Assembly: GCF_002420705.1 (NCBI RefSeq)
Contig: NZ_DIIM01000013.1
Location: 137,702 to 201,701 of the forward strand
From: Sphingobacterium sp. UBA5670
Lineage (GTDB): Bacteria; Bacteroidota; Bacteroidia; Sphingobacteriales; Sphingobacteriaceae
Direction: 5' to 3'
DNA length: 64,000 nt
Shown: in pieces, positions 46,234 to 54,913 of the stretch
Numbering within the stretch: the stretch's first letter is position 1
Layout: each line of letters begins with the position of its first letter
The notes under the pieces: generated by a model
What the model was told of the DNA's origin: nothing
The model's input: only the letters and a program-made list of their open reading frames with translations
Database searches by the model: none
Made by a program: the position numbers and the translations under genes

Positions 46234-46798
46234 TCCAAGCCTCCATGCAATTTTTTAAATTCCGTTTCCCATTTTGGATATAACTCTTTACTTCGTTCAA
46301 GCTATAACCGGTAGATTCACTAATCTCTTTGTAACATTTTTCCTCTAAAAAGAAGAGTCTGACCGACTGTTGCTGTTTTTCTGGCAATTTGCCCAGACAG
46401 CCTTCCATAGCCGTTAACTGTTCTTCTTTTTCATCATATTGTTCATACTGATGCATGTCTCCGGGAAATTTCACAAATTCATCCAAAGAAATTTGAGATT
46501 TGTTCTTTTGAGACCTTAAATACATCAGGCAATGATTCTTGCTTAATACATAGAGCCATCTCGGAAAGTCCTTGATTTCTTGTTTATTGACCTTATATAT
46601 TAATTCTTCAAAGATATTCATGACAGCGTCTTTGCTCAGTTCGGAATCTTGGAGATACCGTAAGCAAACGTAGTATACCATCTCTGTATGTCGCTGGAAT
46701 AGATCGCCCAATACCTGGAGATTCATGGACTCCTGATAGTGCAACAAGAGCTCATGGTCTTGTGGTGTATCTATTTTTGACGACTTGAATGCAAACAT
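46220..46798 (-). CDS. ECF-type sigma factor
   Basis: This 192-residue sigma factor has region 2 with DSELSKDAVMNIFEELIYKV and FPRWLYVLSKNHCLMYLRSQ. Region 4 is LGKLPEKQQQSVRLFFLEEKCYKEISESTGYSLNEVKSYIQNGKRNLKNCM. It overlaps the membrane partner by 14 bp, which suggests coupled expression and control at the membrane. The divergent VWA protein gene begins 80 bp upstream and is a natural target. I could not see a conserved promoter motif for this sigma factor. Confidence 0.92.
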   Translation of the reverse strand: MFAFKSSKIDTPQDHELLLHYQESMNLQVLGDLFQRHTEMVYYVCLRYLQDSELSKDAVMNIFEELIYKVNKQEIKDFPRWLYVLSKNHCLMYLRSQKNKSQISLDEFVKFPGDMHQYEQYDEKEEQLTAMEGCLGKLPEKQQQSVRLFFLEEKCYKEISESTGYSLNEVKSYIQNGKRNLKNCMEAWNEQQ

Positions 46799-46878
46799 TT
46801 ATTGGTTAAAAATATTTTTTTTTTCTGGTTTATGGAAATTTAATATTTACGGCATCCCTTGGCAAAAATGTGAACAAT

Positions 46879-48741
46879 ATGAGAACAATACTTTTTGTGA
46901 TGGGCTTGTTGCTATCCATAGGTGGATATGCCAAGCAGGGATATGAAGTCAGCGGTCAGGTGGTGGATGCAAATACGGGCATTGCTCTAGCTGGTGTGCA
47001 GGTAAGCAATGCCGTAACCAAAGCGCGAAGCCTGACCGATGACAAAGGAAATTATCGCATCCAGGTCCGTGATGGTAAAAATACCTTGGTTTTTAGTTAC
47101 CTCGGGTATCTCGAGCAACGGGTAGCGGTCAACCATCGGTCGAAGGTTGATGTGGCCTTGGTGCAGCAAAACAATACACTGGATGAAGTTGTGGTGACCG
47201 GATATGAGCGAAAAGCAAAGCGCCAGACGGCACCGATGATGAATGTTAATACAACTTTGTCGGGGCAAGTATCAAGTTTGTATATCAGAGGAACGGCGTA
47301 TATGCCTAATCAAAACCAGGAATCTTATCAGAAGGTAAAGGAAAACAAGTTTATCAATCCCCTTAAAGAACCTTTATCGACGTTTGCGGCAGATGTTGAT
47401 GCCGCCTCTTATAGTAATGTACGTCGTTTTATCAATTCGGGAAGTTTGCCTGAAAAAGATGCGGTACGCGTTGAAGAGATGATCAATTATTTTCAGTATG
47501 AGGTGGCTGGACCTAAAAATGGAGAACCTGTAAATATCGTCACCGAATTGACGAAGGCGCCTTGGAATACCGCGAATCAGCTGATGCGTGTAACGTTAAA
47601 AGCGAAAGATATGCCTACGGAAAAGCTTAAAGCTTCTAATCTCGTGTTTTTGATTGATGTTTCCGGGTCGATGATGGGACCGGGTCGTCTACCTTTAGTG
47701 AAAGCTTCGTTGAAGATGTTGGTTGATCAGCTTCGTGACATAGACCATGTAGCTATTGTGACTTATGCCGGATCGGCAGGGGTAAAACTGGAGAGTACGC
47801 CCGGTGATGAAAAGATGAAAATAAAATCGGCTATTGAAGAGCTCGAAGCCGGTGGAAGTACTGCTGGTGCTGCAGGAATTAAGAAGGCTTACGAAATTGC
47901 GAAGCAACAATTTATCAAAGGTGGAAACAACCGGATTATTTTGGCTAGTGACGGCGATTTCAATGTTGGGGAGAGCAGTGACGAATCAATGGAAGAACTG
48001 ATTGCCAAAGAAAGTAAATCAGGCGTTTTCCTTACGGTACTTGGTTATGGTATGGGGAATCTTAAGGACAGTAAGATGGAAATCCTTGCGGACAAAGGTC
48101 ATGGAAATTACGCTTATATCGATAATATTTCGGAAGCACGGAAGGCGATGGTGACGGAATTCGGGGGAACGTTGTTTACTGTTGCTAAAGATGTAAAGAT
48201 CCAGGTCGAATTCAATCCAACTTATGTGCAAGCCTATCGCTTGGTGGGATACGAAAACCGCTTGCTGGAGGCCGAGGATTTCAATAATGATCAAAAGATG
48301 GGCGGTGATATGGGGGTAGGCCATGTGGTGACAGCCTTGTATGAAATCGTACCTGTTGGTGTTGAGTCGGGAATGGTCGGAACGGTAGATCCATTAAAAT
48401 ATCAGCAGCGTGCACATCAGGCAGCTGGACAGAGAAATGCAGAACTGGCCACAGTTAAATTTCGGTATAAGGAGCCTGAAGGGGAGAAAAGTAAGTTGCA
48501 GCAAAAGGTGGTAGGAACTACGGTAACGGAGTTGAATAAGGTGAGTGAAGATTTTCGTTTTGTAACAGCGGTAGCGGAACTTGGTTTACTACTTCGGGAC
48601 TCTGATTTTAAGCAAAAGGCCAATTTTGAGCAGCTGATCTTGCGTGCAAAAGCTTCCAAAGGAAAAGATGAAGAAGGTTATCGTGCTGAATTTATCCGTA
48701 TGGCTGAAAATGCACGGGACTTATCGAGGTCAAAGGAATAA
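46879..48741 (+). CDS. VWA-domain exported protein with CarboxypepD_reg-like domain
   Basis: This 620-residue exported protein has a signal peptide (MRTILFVMGLLLSIGGYA), a CarboxypepD_reg-like domain (YEVSGQVVDANTGIALAGVQV...), a SusC-like box (NTLDEVVVTGYERKAKRQTAP), then a YfbK-type VWA region. The MIDAS motif is FLIDVSGSMMGPGRLPL (about residue 260), with the later IILASDGDFNVG. A DUF3520-like C-terminal part closes it. The start at 46879 is preferred over a GTG at 46870. It is divergent from the ECF sigma gene. It may help anchor or assemble surface proteins; the partner is unknown. Confidence 0.88.
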   Translation: MRTILFVMGLLLSIGGYAKQGYEVSGQVVDANTGIALAGVQVSNAVTKARSLTDDKGNYRIQVRDGKNTLVFSYLGYLEQRVAVNHRSKVDVALVQQNNTLDEVVVTGYERKAKRQTAPMMNVNTTLSGQVSSLYIRGTAYMPNQNQESYQKVKENKFINPLKEPLSTFAADVDAASYSNVRRFINSGSLPEKDAVRVEEMINYFQYEVAGPKNGEPVNIVTELTKAPWNTANQLMRVTLKAKDMPTEKLKASNLVFLIDVSGSMMGPGRLPLVKASLKMLVDQLRDIDHVAIVTYAGSAGVKLESTPGDEKMKIKSAIEELEAGGSTAGAAGIKKAYEIAKQQFIKGGNNRIILASDGDFNVGESSDESMEELIAKESKSGVFLTVLGYGMGNLKDSKMEILADKGHGNYAYIDNISEARKAMVTEFGGTLFTVAKDVKIQVEFNPTYVQAYRLVGYENRLLEAEDFNNDQKMGGDMGVGHVVTALYEIVPVGVESGMVGTVDPLKYQQRAHQAAGQRNAELATVKFRYKEPEGEKSKLQQKVVGTTVTELNKVSEDFRFVTAVAELGLLLRDSDFKQKANFEQLILRAKASKGKDEEGYRAEFIRMAENARDLSRSKE

Positions 48742-49023
48742 ATTAAGATAAGAATATCCAAAAGTATGTTGAGCAACGGCAACGGAAAGGCTGATGCTGA
48801 AAATACTTTAGTTTTGGGATCATAGACAAAAAAGTAAATAAAATCTATATTTTTAAGCCATAAATAAAAGGAACGTATTTTGCTGTTGTGACTGATGTTA
48901 CACGCTATTTGGATGAGGCGATGAATTGGATGGCTTTTTTTGGTGAATAGAGGTCACTTGTAAAGGAATCGGTTAAGCTGTCTATGTTAAGGCAAATATG
49001 CGGGAATAAAAAATAATAAATAA

Positions 49024-49434
49024 ATGAAGAATTTCTTCTTGTGCTTTTTTTTAGCGATTGGTATTGCGATACCTACAGTAGCCCAAAACGCCGGTTTGAA
49101 TAAACAGCAGACGATGGCCTATATTAACAAGCTGTATAAAGTAGCTTATCATTATAAGGATACAAAAATTGATACGGTGACGGTAGACGGAAGAGTGCTG
49201 ACAGTCTTTCTTTCCAGTGGCCAGCATTTTCGAAGCGATATTGCCAAATCAGATGTACTAGTCATTGCCAGGGTAAAATCAGGGTATCAGATTCGATTCA
49301 AGTCGTCGCCAAGCACGGATGAAATTTTATGGGCAATCCAAACTGAAGATGATGCCAAACGTCTGAAAAATGCGCTGGAACATCTGATTAAAATTGTAAA
49401 AACGGAGAAAAAGACAGATCCTTTCGGTAGTTAA
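49024..49434 (+). CDS. Small exported protein of unknown function
   Basis: This 136-residue protein has a signal peptide (MKNFFLCFFLAIGIAIPTVAQ) and a mature part with mixed helix and strand. It includes the phrase TDEILWAIQTEDDAKRLKNALEHLIKIV and a basic tail. I do not recognise a family. It stands alone on the plus strand between the VWA protein gene and a minus-strand DUF6266 gene. A perfect 10-bp inverted repeat lies 39 bp past its stop. Export to the periplasm or beyond is the only supported statement. Confidence 0.68.
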   Translation: MKNFFLCFFLAIGIAIPTVAQNAGLNKQQTMAYINKLYKVAYHYKDTKIDTVTVDGRVLTVFLSSGQHFRSDIAKSDVLVIARVKSGYQIRFKSSPSTDEILWAIQTEDDAKRLKNALEHLIKIVKTEKKTDPFGS

Positions 49435-49472
49435 GTACTTTAGAAGCGTTGTGGTCTGATGAATACTAGAAT

Positions 49473-49499
49473 GTTCGGCAAGGTATGAGCTTGCCGAAC
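49473..49499. terminator. Perfect 10-bp hairpin
   Basis: GTTCGGCAAG (49473-49482) pairs with CTTGCCGAAC (49490-49499) around a 7-base loop. It follows the small exported protein gene. No T-tract lies next to it, so termination is uncertain. The rest of the 344-bp gap, up to 49778, shows nothing else I could support. Confidence 0.6.
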
Positions 49500-49778
49500 T
49501 GAATAGAGAAAGTAGTAGGGCTTGCACATGGATATGTGTTGAGGATTGCTGAGGGGGTAACCAAATGCCTACTAGATATAAAGACGATTGGCTTCATGGC
49601 CGAAATTGATGTGGCTGTTGAAACCATCGATTGTAAATCACATCGTTTGTACTAAGTTAAGGTGCTTACATAAATTTAGGGTTAATATGTTGTTATCTTA
49701 TTGTAATTAAGTGTTTTGTATTTTGTTGTTGAATTCCTTTATTTATCCTTTTAATGAATTGTCTTGCTATGAATACTT

Positions 49779-50441
49779 TTATTTCCTTTCCAATTTTATA
49801 TTGCCCAGATAACAGCTATTCATGCTCAGGTTCGTCCCGTCGGTAGCAACAAATCCCAGATATAGATGGTATGTGTCGCTATGGGTTGGTGTTGGTAAGC
49901 GGATCGATTCTTTTAAATCCGTGATATAGTTTCCAAGTAAAACTCCTTTTGAAGTGTTTATCGGATTCTCAGGAACTAGCAGCACCAGGGTTCGAAAATT
50001 TGTTAGCTCTTCATACATGAGTTTTTGTGGCTTTTTTAACTCCCAGCTTATATGAATATCTTCTTCCCCCAATTGATATAACGCTCCAGTAATCTCAGCA
50101 TCCTGGCCTCTGCTTATGGCGATTTGATCGTAATTGATATGAAAACCGTCATCGTCCTGTTGTATGGCATGTTTAAGGTTATAGGACATCGCCGCATTAA
50201 AAGCTGTCATATTTTTGGCATAGTTTGCGAAGCCGAGCCGAATAACTTTTTTGTAGGGACTCAAGAATTGCTGCATAAGTCCAAATTTGTTTCGGTTGTT
50301 AACTTCCTTATCCGAAAGTGGCCTTCTTTTATTCACTCTTGGAAGAGATCGGACATAGTTGATTTCTTTCCATTTACAAAAAACAACTGCCCCGACTTTA
50401 CCAGACGGAGGACCGTTTATACCGTGTTTTACATTTGCCAT
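49779..50441 (-). CDS. DUF6266-family protein
   Basis: This 220-residue protein matches the DUF6266 family of Sphingobacteriaceae, with the opening MANVKHGINGPPSGKVGAVVF-like residues, NRNKFGLMQQFLSPYKKVIRLGF and AMSYNLKHAI. No signal peptide or membrane segment is present. The family often occurs in many copies per genome and has no known function. It is the only gene of this kind in the window. An 11-bp tandem repeat lies about 135 bp upstream of its start and may be regulatory or a repeat that spreads with the family. Confidence 0.8.
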   Translation of the reverse strand: MANVKHGINGPPSGKVGAVVFCKWKEINYVRSLPRVNKRRPLSDKEVNNRNKFGLMQQFLSPYKKVIRLGFANYAKNMTAFNAAMSYNLKHAIQQDDDGFHINYDQIAISRGQDAEITGALYQLGEEDIHISWELKKPQKLMYEELTNFRTLVLLVPENPINTSKGVLLGNYITDLKESIRLPTPTHSDTYHLYLGFVATDGTNLSMNSCYLGNIKLERK

Positions 50442-50767
50442 AATATTAAATTAAAGTTCATAGGCTTTACTAACATACAAGTGGTGGATAAGTTTAGGCC
50501 AATACATCAATTTATTGTAAGTAAACTGTTACATTACAGGGGACTAAAAGGGAGCTGAAACGCTTTCATCCGAATGAGGTCCCTATCAGGTCCCTATAAA
50601 GTACGTATGAAGTCCCTATTATTTGATAACTTTTTGTTTAGAAGATAGCATGTTGATAACGCGTTGGATTGCACAAAAAAAGCAAACCCGATGAAAGATC
50701 TGCTTTGATTGATATGTCTAAGAAGTCCACAAAAAATCCCTATTTTTACCAATAAAATCACATCGAA
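50442..50767. other. 326-bp intergenic region with tandem repeat
   Basis: This region separates the leftward DUF6266 gene from the rightward desaturase. It holds the 11-bp tandem repeat at 50576-50619. A weak hairpin (AAAGCA/TGCTTT near 50680-50707) lies toward the desaturase. No other gene or RNA could be supported. Confidence 0.5.
50576..50619. repeat. 11-bp tandem direct repeat, four units
   Basis: The units are GAGGTCCCTAT, CAGGTCCCTAT, AAAGTACGTAT and GAAGTCCCTAT, in direct order without gaps. The consensus is NARGTCCCTAT. The third unit has two changes in the core. A faint fifth unit precedes them at about 50565-50575. It lies 135-178 bp upstream of the DUF6266 start. Confidence 0.75.
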
Positions 50768-51814
50768 TTGACACATCAGGAAAAGTCGAGCCAGATCAGG
50801 AGGGAAATAAATCAGTCCTATCAGCAGCTTAAAGGAATATACCCTATATTAAAACAGCAGAACAGCATTGGGATGCTCATATTTGCAATCGCAATCCTAG
50901 CTATTCTGGCTGTATCGATCGCTTGGTATCGCGCACTTGTGCCGACTTGGCTGATGATTGTTAGCAATGCTTTTTTTATGGGGGTGTTGCATGAAATAGA
51001 ACATGATCTGATCCATTGGCTTTATTTTAAAAGACAAAAAGTGGTTCATCATTTTATGCTTTTTAGTGTATGGATCTTAAGGCCACTGACTGTCAATCCT
51101 TGGATTCGCAGAACCTTGCACCATCATCACCATAAGTTTTCGGGTACATTGCACGACGTTGAAGAGCGTAGTGTGACAAATGGTGAACGTTGGTCAATAA
51201 AACGTCTGCTGACAACACCTGATGTTGTATTGGGAGGACTCTTTCGTCTGCATCGAATGTTTAACGATATGGATGAGGAAGTAAAAAATGGAAATCTAAA
51301 ATTGGAGACGTCTTCCAAACTAAAACGAATTATGTTTTTGAGCATTGTTCCAGTGACGATTTTTGCACATGTGGTTTTATATTTCCATTTCGCAGATCTG
51401 CTAATGGGTTGGTTAAATGCTTTTTTTGGGTTAGATTTGAGTTTTCCACAGTATGTTGATAACATGTTGATAAGTCTTCATGGGTTAATTTATGTTATTC
51501 TATTACCCAATTTATTACGTCAATTTTGTCTGCATTTTATCACATCAAATATGCATTATTTTGGTGATGTTGAAACGGGAAACGTCATTGAACAGACGCA
51601 GGTACTTACCGTTTGGTGGACTTTTCCGATGCAACTGTTCTGTTTCTTTTTTGGCTGGACACATAGTATTCATCATTTTGTTGTCAATGAGACCTTTTAC
51701 GTCCGTCATATCGGGCGCAGAAAAGCACAGGATATCCTGCGTAAATATGGTGTTCGATTTAATGATTTGGGAACGTTCAGAAGGGCGAACCGTTTTAGGG
51801 AATTAAGCAAATAA
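50768..51814 (+). CDS. Fatty-acid desaturase-family protein
   Basis: This 348-residue membrane-bound di-iron enzyme has the three histidine boxes HEIEHDLIHW, RTLHHHHHKF and HSIHHF, plus about four hydrophobic segments. It likely introduces double bonds into, or hydroxylates, a lipid. The start is a TTG at 50768, since no ATG lies in the first 50 codons. The N-terminal SQIRREINQSYQQLKGIYPILKQQ is helical. It ends 16 bp before the convergent XRE regulator. The substrate (fatty acid, carotenoid or other) cannot be set. Confidence 0.88.
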   Translation: MTHQEKSSQIRREINQSYQQLKGIYPILKQQNSIGMLIFAIAILAILAVSIAWYRALVPTWLMIVSNAFFMGVLHEIEHDLIHWLYFKRQKVVHHFMLFSVWILRPLTVNPWIRRTLHHHHHKFSGTLHDVEERSVTNGERWSIKRLLTTPDVVLGGLFRLHRMFNDMDEEVKNGNLKLETSSKLKRIMFLSIVPVTIFAHVVLYFHFADLLMGWLNAFFGLDLSFPQYVDNMLISLHGLIYVILLPNLLRQFCLHFITSNMHYFGDVETGNVIEQTQVLTVWWTFPMQLFCFFFGWTHSIHHFVVNETFYVRHIGRRKAQDILRKYGVRFNDLGTFRRANRFRELSK

Positions 51815-51829
51815 GGTTGGTGGGGCACT

Positions 51830-52303
51830 TTAATCCTTCTTACGATAGGTTTTATAATTTCCATGCTGTTCAGAGATTAAAGCTCCTTCTTCACAGTAAC
51901 TTGTGAGGTAAACAGAAAACTTGTTGCTTTGGCTTTTATCTATTCCCAGGTGCGAAAGCACTTCTGCAACGCGTCGGGCTGAACGAAAGAAATCGGAACG
52001 ATAGACAAGATCATCTAGTTTTTTGCTTAGGGCAATTCTTTCCTTGGCATCTGGAGGGAGTGTATAGGGAGCATTAAAAATAATGTCATGCTGAAAAAAT
52101 ATCTTCGGCTGAATTTCTAGACTGCGACATAAAATTAAAAAATTTGTGAGGGTAAGATCCCTGCCTTTTTCTATTCCATTCAGTGTTCCTGTTGAAATAC
52201 CTGTTAAATGCGATAGATCGCGTAGCGAATAATACAGATCATTTCGTTTTGCACGAAAGCGTAAACCAATAATTTCCAGTAATTTTTTGTCTTCATCCGC
52301 CAT
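51830..52303 (-). CDS. XRE-family helix-turn-helix regulator
   Basis: This 157-residue regulator opens with a helix-turn-helix (IGLRFRAKRNDLYYSLRDLSHLTGISTGTLNGIEKGRDLTLTNFLILCRSLEI, about 10-62). The C-terminal half, with a charged helix (AKERIALSKKLDDLVYRSDFF), has no domain I recognise and may sense a signal or dimerise. It is convergent with the desaturase gene across 15 bp. No operator could be identified. It may control itself or unlinked genes. Confidence in the DNA-binding domain is high, and in the role low. Confidence 0.88.
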   Translation of the reverse strand: MADEDKKLLEIIGLRFRAKRNDLYYSLRDLSHLTGISTGTLNGIEKGRDLTLTNFLILCRSLEIQPKIFFQHDIIFNAPYTLPPDAKERIALSKKLDDLVYRSDFFRSARRVAEVLSHLGIDKSQSNKFSVYLTSYCEEGALISEQHGNYKTYRKKD

Positions 52304-52528
52304 ACAACGAATTGAATGACAATTTGCGCAAAATATCGTTTATTATTTTGGGTAAAAATTTGTATTTGTCTTTTTTTATTATAATATTTGTTACAACAAA
52401 TATATTGAACCTAGAGGGGGTTCAGATCCTACGTCCACACCTATGTAAATAGCCTAATAATAGCCTATTGTCACAAAAACATAGGAATGAAAAACAATCG
52501 AAGTAATATCGTCAACGTTCCAGGCTCC

Positions 52529-52573
52529 AGTTTTAAGAATCAATCTTGTATCTTGTTTAACCGGAGCCTTGGT
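52529..52573. other. Long-loop inverted repeat near the 60-residue gene
   Basis: CCAGGCTCC (about 52519-52529) and GGAGCC (about 52562-52567) can pair across a loop of about 30 bases, with a small inner AAGA/TCTT stem. It is downstream of the gene at 52584. Its pairing is imperfect, so I treat it as a weak terminator candidate. Confidence 0.3.
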
Positions 52574-52583
52574 AAGTTGCTTG

Positions 52584-52766
52584 TTATTGTCCACTCATAA
52601 AATAGTAGATCAGATAAAATACGATCAATACACATACTGCGATAATGAGCGTGCGCTTAATATTTCGGCCAGCGGGTTCATCATCTTTTTCTTCGACAGC
52701 TACATTCGGTAATTTTTCCTCCTGTTTTTGATCGCTATGTTCGGGGATATCATATTTATTTTCCAT
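52584..52766 (-). CDS. Small tail-anchored membrane protein
   Basis: This 60-residue protein begins with a soluble, highly charged segment (HSDQKQEEKLPNVAVEEKDDEPAG) and ends with one transmembrane helix (TLIIAVCVLIVFYLIYYFM, about 40-58). It is a probable tail-anchored inner-membrane protein, with the N terminus in the cytoplasm because a basic RNIKR lies before the helix. I do not recognise the family. It stands alone on the minus strand between the XRE regulator gene and the divergent isomerase gene. Small size and clear layout support it, but the sequence has no other evidence. Confidence 0.65.
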   Translation of the reverse strand: MENKYDIPEHSDQKQEEKLPNVAVEEKDDEPAGRNIKRTLIIAVCVLIVFYLIYYFMSGQ

Positions 52767-52962
52767 CGTTCAAATTGTTTGTTGTTATGGATAGAACAGC
52801 GCTGGGTGACAAATCGTTGAATCTGACTTATTTTTATTTCTATGAAAGTACGTTTTTGGTGCTGAGCAGGTGATGTCAACAAATAAAACGGGAAAAGGAT
52901 TGCGTTTTTTCGAGTATTTGCATACATTGCAGCTACATTTAACGCGATAAACCTAAACAACC

Positions 52963-52981
52963 TGTAAACGCTGTGTTTACA
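52963..52981. promoter_or_regulatory. Palindromic operator candidate
   Basis: TGTAAAC-N5-GTTTACA is a perfect 7-bp inverted repeat centred at 52972. It abuts TATAATTG (52982-52989), a one-mismatch match to the -7 box, 38-45 bp upstream of the isomerase gene. The shape resembles LacI-family operators. Confidence 0.5.
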
Positions 52982-53026
52982 TATAATTGCGTTGAACGAA
53001 GTCTATAATAAATAATTGAGCACTAA

Positions 53027-53914
53027 ATGAAAAGAAGAACTCTTATCGGAACATTGGTAGCTGGATGTATGATGTTGGCAGTGAGTCCAACATTTGCACA
53101 ACAAAAAGCTGCAAAAAAGGAAATTGGTCTACAGTTATATTCTGTACGTGAAGAAATAGGGAAAAATCCAAATTTCGACCAGATTCTACAAAAGATCTCA
53201 GCATTGGGGTATACAGGAGTGGAAGCCGCTGGATACAAAGATGGTAAATTATATAACTTGAGCCCACAGGAGTTTAAGGCAAAAGTAGAAAAGGCTGGGA
53301 TGAAAGTGATTTCATCACACGCGACGAAAACATTATCGGAACAAGAGCTTGCCTCTGGAGATTTTACTGAATCGCTAAAATGGTGGGATGAATGTATTGC
53401 TACGCACAAAGCTGCGGGAATGAAATACATCGTTACGCCTTGGATGGATGTGCCCAAAACACTGAAAGATCTAGAAACACAATGCCGTTATCTGGATGCG
53501 GTGGGAGCCAAATGCCGCCAGCAAGGAATCGTATACGGTTATCACAACCACTCACACGAGTTTAGAAAAGTCGAAGATAAAGTGATGTACGATTATATGA
53601 TAGAGCATACAAATCCCGAGAATGTATTTTTCGAGATGGACGTCTATTGGGCGGTGATGGGACAGGTAAGTCCAGTTGACTATTTCAATAAATATTCCGG
53701 CAGATTTAAAGCTTTACATATAAAAGATCACCGTGAAATTGGTCAAAGTGGTATGGTCGGTTTTGATGCAATCTTTAACAATTCAAAAGCTGCGGGATTA
53801 CAATATATTTTTGTTGAGCTGGAAGAAACTCATAACGATATTTATACGGGTTTACAACAAAGTATCGATTATTTGAAAAAGGCTTCTTTTGTAAAGGCAA
53901 GCTACTTAAAATAG
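53027..53914 (+). CDS. Exported sugar phosphate isomerase/epimerase-family protein
   Basis: This 295-residue TIM-barrel protein of the xylose isomerase/AP endonuclease 2 group has the opening KKEIGLQLYSVREEI and the core GYHNHSHEFRK, NVFFEMDVYWAV and LHIKDHREIG, with His, Glu and Asp metal ligands. An export signal (MKRRTLIGTLVAGCMMLAVSPTFAQ) places it in the periplasm, as is common in Bacteroidota sugar-processing proteins. A likely operator lies just upstream. It ends about 117 bp before the universal stress protein gene. The sugar substrate is not known. Confidence 0.88.
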   Translation: MKRRTLIGTLVAGCMMLAVSPTFAQQKAAKKEIGLQLYSVREEIGKNPNFDQILQKISALGYTGVEAAGYKDGKLYNLSPQEFKAKVEKAGMKVISSHATKTLSEQELASGDFTESLKWWDECIATHKAAGMKYIVTPWMDVPKTLKDLETQCRYLDAVGAKCRQQGIVYGYHNHSHEFRKVEDKVMYDYMIEHTNPENVFFEMDVYWAVMGQVSPVDYFNKYSGRFKALHIKDHREIGQSGMVGFDAIFNNSKAAGLQYIFVELEETHNDIYTGLQQSIDYLKKASFVKASYLK

Positions 53915-54031
53915 CCAGAAATCGGGAGAAAATTGACCCTGTTGAGACAATTCTCCGTTTGATAGATTTATTATTTTTCGGTAACTTGAATGTAATAAAA
54001 ACGGATTTTTTATTGAATTAAATCAGACCAT

Positions 54032-54850
54032 ATGAAACGGATTATTGTTGCCACAGACTATGCTGAAGAGGCTGAACATGCCTTAAAGTTTATTATGGAG
54101 GTTTTTGAAGGAAAAGAATATGAGCTTGTCTTGTTTTCTCTTCAGAATCCTTCCATTCATGCGATGAACGCTCGACTTTCTCCCGATTCTATGTTCAAAA
54201 TATTTGAACATCAAAGTAAGGTTTTACGACGTAAAGCCGAGGCGATTACGGCCGAACGTGGTGTTTTGACTATTCCATATCTTGCTGCGGGTCTGTTTTA
54301 TGATCAGATTACGAAATGTATCCAAGAGACAAATGCGGATTTACTGGTTATGGGAATGGCCAAACGCTCCTTTGATCAAGATATGCTCGGCAATACCACG
54401 ACGGCGGCTATCAGTAAATTAAAAATACCAATCCTTTCAGTTCCTCTAGGTGCAAAATTCACTGGTTTGGAACATATTCTATTTGCCTGTGATATTGTTC
54501 GCGGCGTGCAAAAAGAAGTTCTTGAAAAAGTAAAAGATTTTGCCGCTGAGTTCGGTGCGGTACTGGAGGTGCTCAACATTCGTAAAACAGTGGAGCAACT
54601 GAATGAGGAGAAGGGAAAAGAAACGCGGGAAGCGATCAACGACGTGATGGGAATCGTAAGTTATTATTACAAAAATGTCACATCTAATGAGGTCGTGAAA
54701 GCCATCCGGGACGAGGTCAGGGAAAGTAGTACAGATCTCCTGGTGATGATTCCCTATAAGTATGGTTTTTGGAGCTCATTGACCCACCGTAGCAAAACGC
54801 GTATGATGGCGTCGGGGCTGGATGTTCCCTTACTGACAATTTCGATCTGA
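54032..54850 (+). CDS. Universal stress protein, two-domain
   Basis: This 272-residue cytoplasmic protein has two tandem UspA folds. The first opens with MKRIIVATDYAEEAEHALKF and contains LLVMGMAKRSFDQDMLGNTT, where the usual GxxGxxxxxxxxxG[ST] nucleotide loop is altered. The second starts at LEHILFACDIVRGVQKEVLEKV and ends LLTISI. The altered loop suggests it may not bind ATP. Such proteins help survival under stress. It stands alone and is closed by a strong terminator at 54866-54907. Confidence 0.88.
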   Translation: MKRIIVATDYAEEAEHALKFIMEVFEGKEYELVLFSLQNPSIHAMNARLSPDSMFKIFEHQSKVLRRKAEAITAERGVLTIPYLAAGLFYDQITKCIQETNADLLVMGMAKRSFDQDMLGNTTTAAISKLKIPILSVPLGAKFTGLEHILFACDIVRGVQKEVLEKVKDFAAEFGAVLEVLNIRKTVEQLNEEKGKETREAINDVMGIVSYYYKNVTSNEVVKAIRDEVRESSTDLLVMIPYKYGFWSSLTHRSKTRMMASGLDVPLLTISI

Positions 54851-54863
54851 TTCTTTTTTACCA

Positions 54864-54907
54864 TAAAATCCCAGTTGAGCTAAGATCCACTGGGATTTAT
54901 TTTTTTG
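54864..54907 (+). terminator. Terminator of the universal stress protein gene
   Basis: AAATCCCAGT (54866-54875) pairs with ACTGGGATTT (54889-54898), followed by TATTTTTTT. It lies 16 bp past the stop codon and also separates the convergent gene ending at 54914. Confidence 0.85.
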
Positions 54908-54913
54908 TTGCTC

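Noticed and set aside
52700..52960. An 86-codon minus-strand frame upstream of the small membrane protein
   Set aside because: It overlaps the tail-anchored protein in another frame and has no family features or promoter.
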